A stretch of DNA of 64,000 bases from Streptacidiphilus sp. 4-A2 (GCA_014284505.1 JAAFYY010000001.1:7427845-7491844); one strand, 5' to 3'. Counted from the stretch's first letter, positions 48,935-58,134 are shown. Notes: generated by a model not told the origin, from the letters alone. Made by a program: numbers and translations.

Positions 48935-48969
48935 GCGGGCCCGGCCGGGAGCATTCCGGCCGGGCCCGC
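48935..48969 (+). terminator. Hairpin terminator after galTEK
   Basis: Perfect 14-bp stem (48935-48948 with 48956-48969), loop GAGCATT, starting 8 nt after the galK stop. No T-run. Confidence 0.5.
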
Positions 48970-49116
48970 GGCATACCGCTTTCCGCTTCGCCCGGGCGCC
49001 TGACAATTGCGGTGTCGCCGCCCGGGGCGGCGGTCGTACGATTGCCCGGCTGCTGATCCCGGATCTCAGAAGTCGGGGATGGCAGCCGCACTGTATGTGC
49101 CTGAATCTGGGGAATT

Positions 49117-51153
49117 TTGATACTTCGTTCGCGCCGCGCGCTCGCGGCGCTCTCGTCTGCCACCATGCTCGCGGCAGGCGTCGTCGGCACCCTCGGCGCC
49201 ACCGCCGCCCACGCGTCCACGCCCGGCACCGGGTACGTCGGGACGCTGGCGTACCGGAACAACGTCGGTGTCGCGCTGATCAACAGCAACGGGACCGGGG
49301 TGCGCCAGATCAACGGCCTCCCGGGCGGTCCGACCACCCCGATCCGCCTGGTCCCCGGACGGCAGCCGACTGGCCACGGCCGAGGGCGGCGCTATCGTCA
49401 GCAGCCGGCCCGACGGCAGCTCGCAGATCACCCTCAACGCGGTGGCCGGGTACAGCGAGAACGCGGACTTCGGCTGGGGCGGCGCCCAGGTGCTGACCGA
49501 CGGGCAGAACCAGATCTCCTACCAGTCCTCCGACGGCCTCAGCCCGCTGCGGCGGCTGATGAGCAACGCCACCGAGCCGTCCACGGTCTGCGACACCCAG
49601 CCCGCCGGATCCCCGAACGACCTGGTCACCGCGTTCACCCGGACCGGCTTCAGCAACGACGGCTGCTCCGGCACCCCCGCCGTCTGGACCTACGGCAACA
49701 CCACCGGCAAGGCGACCGAGCTGATCGCCGACGCCTCCGACCCGGTGTGGTCGGACAACGGCGCCACGCTGCTGTTCCTGCGCCCGGTCGGTTCGCAGAA
49801 CCAGGTGTTCCAGGCGAACGCGAACGGCACCGGCGCCGTGCAGCTGACCTCCGAGCCCAACGGGGCCGAGTCGCCCAGCCTGTCGCCGGACGGCAGCACC
49901 CTGGCCTACTCCACCTTCGACAACGCGACCGAGGCCCAGGTGGTGCGGACGCTGGTGGTCGGCTCCAGCGCCGCGCCGGTCACCGTCGCCGAGGGATCGG
50001 CGCCGTCCTGGCAGCCGTCGCAGACCAACGGCCTGTTCGACGTCTACGGCGCGGCGGCCTGGGCACCGACGACGCCGGCTCGCGCTGGGACTACAGCAAC
50101 GCGGGCACCAGCAGCAGGGACTTCGTCCCGGCCTACAACGCGGTGCTGCTCAACTCCTCGGACTCCGGCGACGCGCCCGCCGCGGTGGCGCTGGCCGCCG
50201 AGAAGCAGGCACCGCTGCTGATGACCTCGGGCGGCTCGTTGAACACCGCCGCCGCCAATGAGCTGAAGCGCACCCTGCGCAAGGGCTGGACGGTCTACCT
50301 GGAGGGCAGCACCTCGGAGCTGTCGGCCAAGGTCGCCTCCCAGGTGCAGGCACTGGGCTACAAGGTGGACCGGATCGGCGCGACCGACCCGACCGACGAG
50401 TCGGTGCTCACCGCGAAGGCCACCACCTCGGCTCCGACCTGGATCGTGCTCGCCGACGACATGGACTACCGGACCGCCCTGTCCGCCGCGGCGATGGCCG
50501 GCTCCGCCGGGAACCACGGCCGCATGGTGGTCCTGCTCAACAACAGCTGGGGGCTGCCGGCGTCGATCGCCTCCTACATGAACGGGCTCAACGCGGCCTC
50601 GACCCGGCTGCTGGCGGTCGGTTCGCGCAGCATCAACGCCCTGGAGACCACCCGCGGCCTGCGCAGCGAGTGGCACTTCTGGGACTACGCCGGCAGCAAC
50701 GGGGAGTCGCTGGCGCTGAACCTGGCCGGCTTCTGGTGGGGTGGCGAGTGGGAGGCCACCGTCGCCAACAACAGCGGCTGGAACGACGGAGCTGTGGCGG
50801 CGGCCGACGCCGCGACCTACGGCCCGCTGCTGTGGACCTCGCCGAAGTACCTCTCCCCGGACACGGCCGCCTTCCTGACCCGCGAGTCGGCCTCGATCAA
50901 CGACGTCCAGCTCTACGGGACGGCGGGCTTCCCGTCCAACACCCTGTGGGAGATCGAGGGCGCCATCGCCGCCAACGCCTCCGGGACCCAGTTCATCAAG
51001 GCCCCCAACGGCGCGCCGGTGCTGCCCGCGGCGGCCCACGCGCTGGCGGCCGGAGCGCAGCCGGCCACCGGGGGCGTCGCCGCCGACGCCCGTACGGCCG
51101 GAACGCCCAGCCCCTCGCTGAGCGCTCCGCAGAGCAGCACCGCCGGGCGCTGA
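49117..51153 (+). CDS. Secreted TolB-like propeller protein with cell-wall-binding repeats
   Basis: Signal peptide (ALAALSSATMLAAGVVGTLGATAAHA), then WD40/TolB-like propeller units (DWSPDGSRLATAEGG, DASDPVWSDNGATLLFLR, SPSLSPDGSTLAYSTF) to about residue 310, then a C-terminal half resembling cell-wall-binding repeat 2 (AVALAAEKQAPLLMTSGGSL, VYLEGSTSELSAKVASQV, ATPTWIVLADD-like). About 680 aa. TTG start at 49117 with TCTGGGGA upstream. Frame breaks at about 49365 and 50060. Likely attached to the peptidoglycan; function unknown. Confidence 0.5.
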   Translation: MILRSRRALAALSSATMLAAGVVGTLGATAAHASTPGTGYVGTLAYRNNVGVALINSNGTGVRQINGLPGGPTTPIRLVPGRQPTGHGRGRRYRQQPARRQLADHPQRGGRVQRERGLRLGRRPGADRRAEPDLLPVLRRPQPAAAADEQRHRAVHGLRHPARRIPERPGHRVHPDRLQQRRLLRHPRRLDLRQHHRQGDRADRRRLRPGVVGQRRHAAVPAPGRFAEPGVPGERERHRRRAADLRAQRGRVAQPVAGRQHPGLLHLRQRDRGPGGADAGGRLQRRAGHRRRGIGAVLAAVADQRPVRRLRRGGLGTDDAGSRWDYSNAGTSSRDFVPAYNAVLLNSSDSGDAPAAVALAAEKQAPLLMTSGGSLNTAAANELKRTLRKGWTVYLEGSTSELSAKVASQVQALGYKVDRIGATDPTDESVLTAKATTSAPTWIVLADDMDYRTALSAAAMAGSAGNHGRMVVLLNNSWGLPASIASYMNGLNAASTRLLAVGSRSINALETTRGLRSEWHFWDYAGSNGESLALNLAGFWWGGEWEATVANNSGWNDGAVAAADAATYGPLLWTSPKYLSPDTAAFLTRESASINDVQLYGTAGFPSNTLWEIEGAIAANASGTQFIKAPNGAPVLPAAAHALAAGAQPATGGVAADARTAGTPSPSLSAPQSSTAGR

Positions 51154-51261
51154 CGCCCGTCCGACCGGCGGTCCGCGGCTTCCCATGCTGCGGGCCGCCG
51201 GTTGGCCCTACTCTGAAATTCGCGGAACCGGCGGGGCCGGTGTCGGAGTAGGGGGAGAGCT

Positions 51262-52219
51262 GTGGGGCGGATCCGGGTTCTGGTCGCCGACGGGCACCGC
51301 ATCTTCGCCGAGGCGCTGGCGGCCGCCCTCGCGGCCGAGCCCGACATCGATGTCGCGGCGGCGGGCAGCACCCAGGCGGCCGAGCGGGCGCTGGACCGCG
51401 CCGTCGCCGAGAACCGCCCGTTCCAGGTGCTGCTGGTGGATGCCGACCTGGCGCCCGGAGCGGCGCCCGCGCCCGGGCGTGGCGACCCGGGGGCCGAGCC
51501 GCGCCCCGCGGTGCGCTCGGCCGTCCCCGCGCCGCGCCGACCGGTCGAGGCCGCCCGGCGGGCGGTGCCGGGGCCCGGCCTCCCGGCCGAGCACCCCCGC
51601 GCATCCCCGCGCCGCGCACCGACGGCTCCGCCGACCTGGCCCGGGACCTGCCCGGGACGGCGGGCGGGACCTGCCCCGGGACGGCGGGCGGGACGGCGGC
51701 TGGGGCAACGGCCGGGACGGCGGCCGGGAGAGCCGGGACGCCGTCGACGGCATCGCGCTGGTGGGCCGGGTCCGCGCCGCCCACCCCGAGCTGCGGGTGG
51801 TGGTCCTGGCCGCCGACGACGACCCGGTCCGGACCGTGCGTGCGCTCCAGGCCGGGGCCGGCGGCTGGGTCGCCAAGGAGAGCTCGCTGGGGCGGCTCAC
51901 CGCGATCGTCCGCGGAGTGCTCCGGGGGGAGACCCACATCCCGCCGCTGCTGCTGACCGGGGTGGTCCGCGAGCTCACCGCGGCCCGCAGGGACCGCACC
52001 GAGAGCGAGCGGCTGGTTGAGTCGCTGACGCCGCGCGAGCAGCAGGTGCTGCGCTGCATGGTGGCCGGGCTCGGCCGGCAGCAGGTCGCGGACCGGCTCT
52101 ACCTCTCGCCGCACACCGTCCGGACCCATATGCAGAACGTCCTCGGCAAGCTGGGCGTGCACTCCACCCTGGCCGCCGTGGCCCTGGCCCGGCGGGCCGG
52201 GGTCGGCCCGGTGGAGTAG
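51262..52219 (+). CDS. LuxR-family regulator with a low-complexity insertion in the receiver
   Basis: Receiver-like N terminus (RIRVLVADGHRIFAEALAAAL) and phospho-acceptor-like strand VLLVDADLAPG, then about 95 residues of Pro/Arg/Gly sequence with DLPRDGGR repeats, then the second half of the receiver (ELRVVVLAADDDPVRTVRAL, GGWVAKESS) and a LuxR HTH (LTPREQQVLRCMVAGLGRQQVA, TVRTHMQNVLGKLGVH). One base is missing in the first of two near-identical 23-24-bp repeat units (about 51650). GTG 51262. No kinase adjacent. Confidence 0.5.
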
Positions 52220-52220
52220 C

Positions 52221-52267
52221 CGCCCGGAGCCGCCCGGAGCCGCCCGGAGCCGCCCGGAGCCGCCCGG
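52221..52267. repeat. 10-bp tandem repeat after the LuxR gene
   Basis: Four exact CGCCCGGAGC units and a partial fifth, in the 66-nt gap before the convergent rhomboid-like gene. Confidence 0.5.
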
Positions 52268-52285
52268 CCGCAGCGCGCGGCCCGG

Positions 52286-53083
52286 CTAGACCGCCGGGCG
52301 GTCCGCCCGGCGGATCTCCTCGGACAGCGGGCTCACCGCGACCGCGGTGCGCAGGGCGCCCGCGGTCCGCCGCAGCTGCCGGACCACCACCTCGCCGTAC
52401 GCGGAGGCGGCCAGCGCGCACAGGATCGCGGCCAGATGCTCGGCCCCGGCCATATTGGGCAGCAGGACCTGCTCCAGGGTCATGCCGAGGACCACCGCGC
52501 CGCCGGTGAACCAGGCCCGGTAGCGCCAGGCCACGCACACCGCCAGCGCCACCACCGCCGCCGAGGGGCCGGTGTCGCGCAGGAACGCGTCGTCGTAGGG
52601 CAGCCCCAGCACGGCGTGCGGGCCGAGCCGGACGGCGCTGCGGGCGTAGAGGGTCCCGGCGAGCGAGCCCAGGAAGGCGAACAGCAGGGTGCGCCACCGG
52701 CCCAGGGTGATCTCGGCGATCCCGAACACCAGGAAGACCTGGACCGCCGCGCCCCACACCGGCAGGTCCGGCGCCGGGACGAACAGCGACAGCGGGCTGC
52801 GCAGCAGCTCCACGCCCAGCGGCAGTGATGCCTGGATCACGCCGATCCGCTCCACCAGCATCGCCCCGCCGGGAGCGTGCTGGAGCAGGTAGAAGACCAG
52901 CACCGCGGTGGTGGCCAGCAGCGTCAGCGGGATCGCGGCGATGCCGCGGCGGGCGATCCCGTCCCGCAGGGCCCGGTAGAGGGCGCCCCACTCCGCCTCG
53001 GCGGCCCGGCGCAGCAGCCGCCAGGCCCGGCCCGGGAGGCGCACGGGTCGGGGTGGGGTGGCGGGGACAGCTGTGTTCGTCAA
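52286..53083 (-). CDS. Rhomboid-like membrane protein
   Basis: About 265 aa, intact, six to seven membrane segments (IPLTLLATTAVLVFYLLQHAP, VWGAAVQVFLVFGIAEITLG, SAAVVALAVCVAWRYRAWF, FTGGAVVLGMTLEQVLLPN). GPSAAVVAL could supply the catalytic Ser and AEHLAAILCAL the His of an intramembrane protease, but the classical GxSG reads GPSA, so activity is uncertain. I choose the TTG at 53083 because GGAGGAG lies 5 nt upstream; an ATG at 53134 would extend it without a visible ribosome site. Follows the MprF-like gene on the same strand. Confidence 0.5.
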   Translation of the reverse strand: MTNTAVPATPPRPVRLPGRAWRLLRRAAEAEWGALYRALRDGIARRGIAAIPLTLLATTAVLVFYLLQHAPGGAMLVERIGVIQASLPLGVELLRSPLSLFVPAPDLPVWGAAVQVFLVFGIAEITLGRWRTLLFAFLGSLAGTLYARSAVRLGPHAVLGLPYDDAFLRDTGPSAAVVALAVCVAWRYRAWFTGGAVVLGMTLEQVLLPNMAGAEHLAAILCALAASAYGEVVVRQLRRTAGALRTAVAVSPLSEEIRRADRPAV

Positions 53084-53156
53084 GGCTGCTCCTCCGTTCC
53101 AAGGCCGAGCAGGGCTGCTCCGCAGCGGGATCACCTACCAAAGTAGGACATTCCGC

Positions 53157-54923
53157 TCAACCCTCCAAGGCCGGGCGCCGGTGCCGCCGCTTGAACAGGC
53201 TGGGCAGGCTGGGTGCGGTGATGAAGCCCTCGGCCCGGGCCGAGGCGATCCCGATCCGGAGCAGGTCGCCGCTGCGCTCGAACAGCAGATAGCGGGGTTC
53301 CCAGATCGGCCGGTACTTGGCGTTGGCCCGGTACAGCGACTCGATCTGCCACCAGCGCGAGAAGAACACCAGTACCGAGCGCCAGAGCCGGAGCACCGGG
53401 CCGGCGCCGAGCTTGGAGCCGCGCTCGAAGACGGCCCGGAACATCGCGAAGTTCAGCGACACCCGTTCGAATCCGACGGCCTCGGCCTGGCCGAGCAGCT
53501 CGATCACCATGAACTCCAGCAGCCCGTTGTCGGACTCCCGGTCGCGGCGCATCAGGTCCAGTGACAGGCCGTCCTTGCCCCAGGGCACAAAGCTCAGCAG
53601 CGCCCGCAGCTCGCCCTCGCCGTCGTGGCACTCCAGCATCACGCACTGGCCGTCGTCCGGGTCGCCCAGGCGGCCGAGGGCCATCGAGAAGCCGCGCTCG
53701 GTCTCGCCGTCGCGCCAGTGGTCGGCGCGCTGGAGCAGGGTGTCCATCTCGTCGTCGGGGATGTCCGCGTGGCGGCGCACCCGCACGGTGTAGCCCGCGC
53801 GTCCGACCTTCTTGTGCGCCTGGCGGACGTTGCGCATCGCGCGCCCCTCCAGCGTGAACTCGGAGACCTCGACGATCGCCTCGTCGCCCAGTTCCAGCGC
53901 GTTCAGCCCGTGCCGGGCGTAGACCGTGCCGCCCTCCTCGCTGGCGCCCATCACCGCCGGGAGCCAGGCGTGCTCCCGGGCCTGCTCCAGCCACAGGTCG
54001 ATCGCCCCGGGCCAGGCCTCCACGTCCCCGATCGGGTCGCCGGAGGCCAGGGACACCCCGCCGACCACCCGGTAGACCACCGCGGCCTTGCCGGAGGGTG
54101 AGAACAGCACCGACTTGTCCCGGCGGAGCGCGAAGTAGCCCAGCGAGTCCCGCTCGCCATTGCGTTCCAGCAGCTCGCGCAGCCTGGCCTCGTCCTGCGG
54201 GGCCAGGTACTCCTTGCCCTTGGGCGCGCGGAACAGCGCGTACAGCACCAGGAGGAAGATCAGCACGCTCATCACGTTGATGGCGATGTCGACCCAGTGC
54301 GGGGTGCGGATGTCCCGGTACTGGCTGCCGGAGGGGGCCAGCGTGTAGACCCGCATCACCGTGTATCCGGCGCGGTTCCACAGGGTCGAGCCGCCGGCGG
54401 TGTTGGTCACCGACACCAGCGCGGTGCCCAGCAGTACGGCCACCGCGCCGCCGCCGATCAGCGCGCCCAGGGCCAGCCACGGGTTCGAGCGGTCGCCCTT
54501 GGCCTGGAACTCCCGCCGGCCGAGCCACAGCGCGAGCAGCAGCAGCAGGGTGAGCAGCAGTGAGATCCAGTTGAACCAGAGGTCCTTGGCCTCCGGGTAG
54601 ACCGCCATGAACAGCGCCACCAGCAGCAGGTACAGGGTCACCAGCACCATGTTGAAGAGCCAGGCGGCGCGCTTGCGGCGGCGCAGCATGATGGCCATGA
54701 ACAGGGCCAGCGCGCCGGAGGTGAAGCCCGCGGTGAGCAGGTAGGGGGTGAAGAAGTCACCGGTGTTGTGCCGGGTGACCTGGCTGCGGAAGGGAGCGGA
54801 GACGGCACCGAGGAGGTTCAGCACCGCGGCGATCCGGAGGTACCAGACGGCCACGGCCGCGGCTCGGCGGCGCCAGGCGTCCGGGCGGCTCGGCGTTCGG
54901 TCGGACGACACGTCCCTCCTCAT
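53157..54923 (-). CDS. MprF-like phosphatidylglycerol lysyltransferase (DUF2156)
   Basis: 588 aa, intact. Five to six N-terminal membrane helices (LLTAGFTSGALALFMAIML, LFNMVLVTLYLLLVALFMAVY, WLALGALIGGGAVAVLLGTAL, IAINVMSVLIFLLVLYALF) and a C-terminal GNAT-like DUF2156 domain: SLGYFALRRDKSVLFSPSGKA, YRVVGGVSLASGDPIGD, VSEFTLEGRAMRNVRQAHKKV, LLSFVPWGKDGLSLDLMRRD and RYLLFERSGDLLRIGIA. Such enzymes move lysine (or alanine) from tRNA onto phosphatidylglycerol, lowering membrane charge and protecting from cationic peptides. ATG at 54923 is assumed; a GTG 12 nt further in has AGGAGGG just upstream. Confidence 0.5.
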   Translation of the reverse strand: MRRDVSSDRTPSRPDAWRRRAAAVAVWYLRIAAVLNLLGAVSAPFRSQVTRHNTGDFFTPYLLTAGFTSGALALFMAIMLRRRKRAAWLFNMVLVTLYLLLVALFMAVYPEAKDLWFNWISLLLTLLLLLALWLGRREFQAKGDRSNPWLALGALIGGGAVAVLLGTALVSVTNTAGGSTLWNRAGYTVMRVYTLAPSGSQYRDIRTPHWVDIAINVMSVLIFLLVLYALFRAPKGKEYLAPQDEARLRELLERNGERDSLGYFALRRDKSVLFSPSGKAAVVYRVVGGVSLASGDPIGDVEAWPGAIDLWLEQAREHAWLPAVMGASEEGGTVYARHGLNALELGDEAIVEVSEFTLEGRAMRNVRQAHKKVGRAGYTVRVRRHADIPDDEMDTLLQRADHWRDGETERGFSMALGRLGDPDDGQCVMLECHDGEGELRALLSFVPWGKDGLSLDLMRRDRESDNGLLEFMVIELLGQAEAVGFERVSLNFAMFRAVFERGSKLGAGPVLRLWRSVLVFFSRWWQIESLYRANAKYRPIWEPRYLLFERSGDLLRIGIASARAEGFITAPSLPSLFKRRHRRPALEG

Positions 54924-54985
54924 CCTTTATAAGAGGATCTTCATGGTTGCATACCCTTTTCTCCGGTTTATCCCCTGGAAACGGA

Positions 54986-55017
54986 GAGCCCGCCCCCCGA
55001 ACGGCGGGGGCGGGCTC
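54986..55017 (-). terminator. Hairpin terminator between the SGNH hydrolase and MprF-like genes
   Basis: Perfect 12-bp stem GAGCCCGCCCCC/GGGGGCGGGCTC with an 8-nt loop, downstream of the SGNH gene on the minus strand. Confidence 0.5.
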
Positions 55018-55090
55018 GGTGCCGGTGCGGCGCGCCGGTTCGACGGCTCGGCGGTGCGGCGGAGGTGCGGAGGTGCGGCGGGGGTGCGGC

Positions 55091-55927
55091 TCAGCGGTGG
55101 TGGTGCCGCAGCGTCCGGGCGAAGACCTTGGCGATCTCGCCGTAGCCGGTGTCGTTGGCGTGGATGTTCTGGTACGGCGTGCACTCCCAGGTCCACTCGC
55201 AGATCCGGGCCACGTTCTCCGGCAGCTCGCCCAGACCGGGGACGTTCACCTGGGTGGTGAAGTTGTCGGTGGCGAAGCCCTTGGCGACGTCGGCCACCTG
55301 GTAGTCGGCGTCGTGCAGCCCCTGGGTGATGGCCTCGTTGAACGAGGTCGACAGCTGGACCGAGGCGTGGGCCACCTCCTGCCCGGTCGTGCCGGTCAGC
55401 CAGGCGGCCAGGAACGGGTCGTAGTAGGTCATCCCGACGTACTGCGGGCCGAAGCCCCCGGCCCGGTGCACCGCGGCGGCGATCTGCGGCAGCTGCTTGG
55501 CCACCGTGGCCACGCCCTGCTCGGCGCAGGCCGCGTTCAGCCCGGCGGCGGTGGCGCAGCCGTCCACGTCGTTGGCGCCGATGTCCAGGGTGACGTAGCG
55601 GACCTCGCCGCGGTGGGCGCGCAGGAACGCCTCGGCGGCGGCCAGCTGGGAGCCCTGGGAGTAGCTGCAGATACCACCGTTGATCATGGTCTGGGTGGTC
55701 TCGCCGCTACAGCCGAGCCGGACCAGCTGGAGCTGCGGGTCGTGCTTCTTCAGCTTCGCGTAGAGCTGGTTGCTGTAGACTCGTCGGTGTTGCCTGATTC
55801 GGCTGGTACCCGACGGAGAGCGAGTCGCGAGGGCGACGTAGTACTGCGGGGCGTGGCCCCGGCCGTGTCCGCGCTGTGGGCGGCGGTGGCTGGCGGCGGC
55901 GCGCGGCGGTCAGCGCGGCTGCGGCAT
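55091..55927 (-). CDS. Secreted SGNH/GDSL-family hydrolase (start uncertain)
   Basis: After correcting a missing G at about 55818 the N terminus reads PQYYVALGDSLSVGYQPN, with the GDSL nucleophile Ser; later come LVRLGCSGETTQTM, YVTLDIGANDVDGC (the N of the SGNH set) and HANDTGYGEIAKVFA (catalytic Asp/His). A serine esterase or lipase acting on small esters or polysaccharide acetyl groups. At least two more shifts occur at about 55760 and in the N-terminal signal peptide, so the start is only approximate; I use the ATG at 55927, which precedes an Ala-rich stretch. Same strand as mprF-like and rhomboid-like genes. Confidence 0.5.
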
Positions 55928-56172
55928 GCCGCGGCGCGACGCCGCGAGGCGCGGTGATGCGGCGGTGCTGAGCACTGGATGGAACCCCTTGCTTGGGCGC
56001 CGCGTTCGGATGGCCCCGATCCCAGGGAGTATGCAACTGGTCAGTAGCTTTTGGCAATACCCGTGCAGGCAGGAGATCCGTACATGCTGCGGCTGTCCCT
56101 GAGCCAGGACGTCAGGGACACAGCGTCAGTGGGCACGGCGAAGGTGCCGACGGGAGGCTTCCCCGTGGGGGC

Positions 56173-56236
56173 TCATTCCGACGACGCGTCATTCCGATGG
56201 CACGTCATTCCGAAGGGCCGTCATTCCGGACGGCGG
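56173..56236. repeat. 16-bp tandem repeat array (four units with TCATTCCG)
   Basis: Four adjacent 16-bp units each start TCATTCCG and then vary. They lie in the 325-nt gap between the SGNH and MarR genes (55928-56252), which holds no other recognised feature. Confidence 0.5.
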
Positions 56237-56252
56237 TCGCCCGGACGGCCTG

Positions 56253-56749
56253 TTACTCCGGCAGATTGTCGAACGGGGCGACCAGTTGCCGCAGCAGGGT
56301 CGCCAGGGTGTCGCGCTGGCCGGCCGAGAGCTCCGCCAGCAGCGCACGCTCGTGTGCCAGCAGTCCCGCCAGCGCCTCGTCCGCGCGGTCCTGTCCGGAG
56401 GTGGTCAGCCGCACCAGCACTCCGCGCCGGTCGCCGGGGTCGGGCAGCCGCTGTACCAGGCCCTTGCCGGCCAGCCGGTCGATGCGGTTGGTCATGGTGC
56501 CGGAGGTGACCAGGGTCTGGGTGAGCAGCTGGCCGGGGAGAGCTGGTAGGGGGCTCCGGCCCGGCGCAGCGCGGTGAGCACGTCGAACTCCCAGGGCTCC
56601 AGGCCGTGCTCGGCGAAGGCGATCCGGCGGGCCCGGTCCAGGTGGCGGGCCAGACGGCTGACCCGGCTCAGCACTTCGAGTGGTTCCACGTCGAGGTCGG
56701 GGCGCTCGCGGCGCCATGCCTTGACCAGTCGGTCGACCTCGTCCTCCAT
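56253..56749 (-). CDS. tamR: MarR-family regulator TamR
   Basis: About 165 aa. Winged-helix core: LEPWEFDVLTALRRAGAPYQLSP, TQTLVTSGTMTNRIDRLAGKGLVQRLPDPGDRRGVLVRLT, and C-terminal dimerisation helix. The long N-terminal helix (EDEVDRLVKAWRRERPDLDVE) is typical of the UrtR/PecS-type MarR proteins. It is divergent from tam. As I recall, TamR of S. coelicolor binds trans-aconitate and controls tam and aconitase genes, so the name is assigned mainly by this arrangement. One frame break at about 56540. Two matching palindromes lie in the intergenic region. Confidence 0.5.
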
Positions 56750-56786
56750 GGGATCAGTGTAGTGGTGGATGTGTCGATGTGAAGTC

Positions 56787-56800
56787 TCTTGACATCAAGA
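56787..56800. promoter_or_regulatory. Candidate TamR operator 1
   Basis: TCTTGACATCAAGA, a perfect 6-bp inverted repeat with a 2-bp centre, close to the tamR start; it overlaps a TTGACA-like -35 reading toward tam. Confidence 0.5.
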
Positions 56801-56822
56801 AACCCCGGGGCAGACTCGAAGA

Positions 56823-56840
56823 TATCTTGATATCGAGATA
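56823..56840. promoter_or_regulatory. Candidate TamR operator 2
   Basis: TATCTTGATATCGAGATA, 9-bp arms with one mismatch, 12 nt upstream of the tam start. Shares the TCTTGAtatc core with operator 1; centres are about 38 bp apart. Confidence 0.5.
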
Positions 56841-56852
56841 CTTGGAGGCCTG

Positions 56853-57657
56853 ATGACCACGTACACCTGGGACCCGGCCCAGTACCTGCGCCACTCCGGG
56901 CAGCGCAGCCGCCCTTCCACGACCTGGTCGCCCGGATCCCCGGCAGCCCGCGCCGGGTCGTCGACCTGGGCTGCGGACCGGGCAACACCACCGCCACCCT
57001 CCCGGGCACTGGCCCGGTGCGGAGGTCACCGGGGTCGACAACCCCGGAGATGATCGAGCCCGCCAGGACCACCCGGGCGTCCGCTTCGAGACCGCCGACA
57101 TCCGCGACTACCGGCCCGACGCCGACCTGGTGCTGTCCAATGCCGCGTTGCAGTGGGTCCCCGGGCACACCGCTCTGTTCCCCGGCTGGATCGACGCGCT
57201 GCCCGAGGGCGGCGTGCTCGCCTTCCAGGTCCCCGGCAACTTCGGCGCGCCCAGCCACACCCTGCTGGGCGAGCTGCGGGCCACCCCGCGCTGGTCCGGC
57301 CTGATCACCGACGTGCAGGTGCCGGCGGTGCACGAACCCGGCGACTACCTGCGCCGGCTGGCCGACCTCGGCTGCGCGGTCGACGTCTGGGAGACCACCT
57401 ATCACCAGCTGCTCACCGGCACCGGCCGCAGCCCCGGCGGCCCGGTCCTGGACTGGATGCTCGGCACCGGGCTGCGCCCCGCCCTGGCCGCGCTCACCGA
57501 CCCGGCCGACCGGGAGCGGTTCCTGGACGAGTACGGCGCGCTGCTGGAGCAGGCCTACCCGGCGACCCCGCACGGCACCGTGCTGCCGTACCGGCGCATC
57601 TTCGTCGTGGCCACCAAGGTCGCCACCGGGAGCGGAAGCCCGGGGACAGCCGCATGA
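56853..57657 (+). CDS. tam: Trans-aconitate 2-methyltransferase
   Basis: Methylates trans-aconitate, relieving inhibition of aconitase. N-terminal TTYTWDPAQYLRHSGQRSRPF and SAM motif VVDLGCGPGNTTATLP are typical of Tam, followed by LVLSNAALQWVPGH, FQVPGNFGAPSH and YRRIFVVATK. About 265 aa. At least three one-base shifts occur in the first 70 codons (about 56910, 57010, 57050); the rest is intact. Its stop overlaps the ATG of a VOC gene (ATGA), so the two are likely translated together. Confidence 0.5.
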
Positions 57658-58028
57658 TCGTCGCACTCGACCATGTCCAGCTCGCCGCCCCACCCGGCAG
57701 CGAGGAGCAGCTCCGCGGCTACTACGCCGGGATCCTCGGGATGACCGAGATCCCCAAGCCGCCGGTGCTCGCGGCCCGCGGCGGCTGCTGGTTCGGGACC
57801 GGGCCGGTGCAGCTGCACATCGGCATCGAGGAACCGTTCACACCGGCCAGGAAGGCCCATCCGGCGCTGCGGATCCAGGGCATCCGCGCCTACGCCGAAC
57901 GGATCGCCGCCCTCGGCGCGACGGTCACCTGGGACGGCGACCTCCCGGGCCACGACCGCTTCTACTCGTACGACCCGGTCGGCAACCGGATCGAGTTCCT
58001 CGAACCGCACGCCCCGCGAACCCCGTAG
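57654..58028 (+). CDS. VOC-family protein coupled to tam
   Basis: 124 aa, intact single-domain glyoxalase/bleomycin-resistance-like protein: IVALDHVQLAAPPGSEEQLRGYYAG, VQLHIGIEEPF, ERIAALGATVTWDGD and YSYDPVGNRIEFLEP, giving the His/His/Glu metal set across a dimer. It overlaps tam by 4 nt, so a role in aconitate or related metabolism is possible but not shown. Confidence 0.5.
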   Translation: MIVALDHVQLAAPPGSEEQLRGYYAGILGMTEIPKPPVLAARGGCWFGTGPVQLHIGIEEPFTPARKAHPALRIQGIRAYAERIAALGATVTWDGDLPGHDRFYSYDPVGNRIEFLEPHAPRTP

Positions 58029-58134
58029 AAAACGCAAGCCCGTCAGGAAACGCAAGCCCCGCAAACTCCGCACGCCCCCGCAGGACCCGCACGTCCCGCG
58101 GAGCCGGCCCGGCAGCCGGAGCGGCCCGACCGGG

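Noticed and set aside
47214..49337. 707-aa minus-strand open frame
   Set aside because: Antisense to galK, with His/Gln/Arg-rich composition and no recognisable motif.
56173..56236. CRISPR array
   Set aside because: Units are only 16 bp with an 8-bp constant part; no spacer of normal length and no cas gene.
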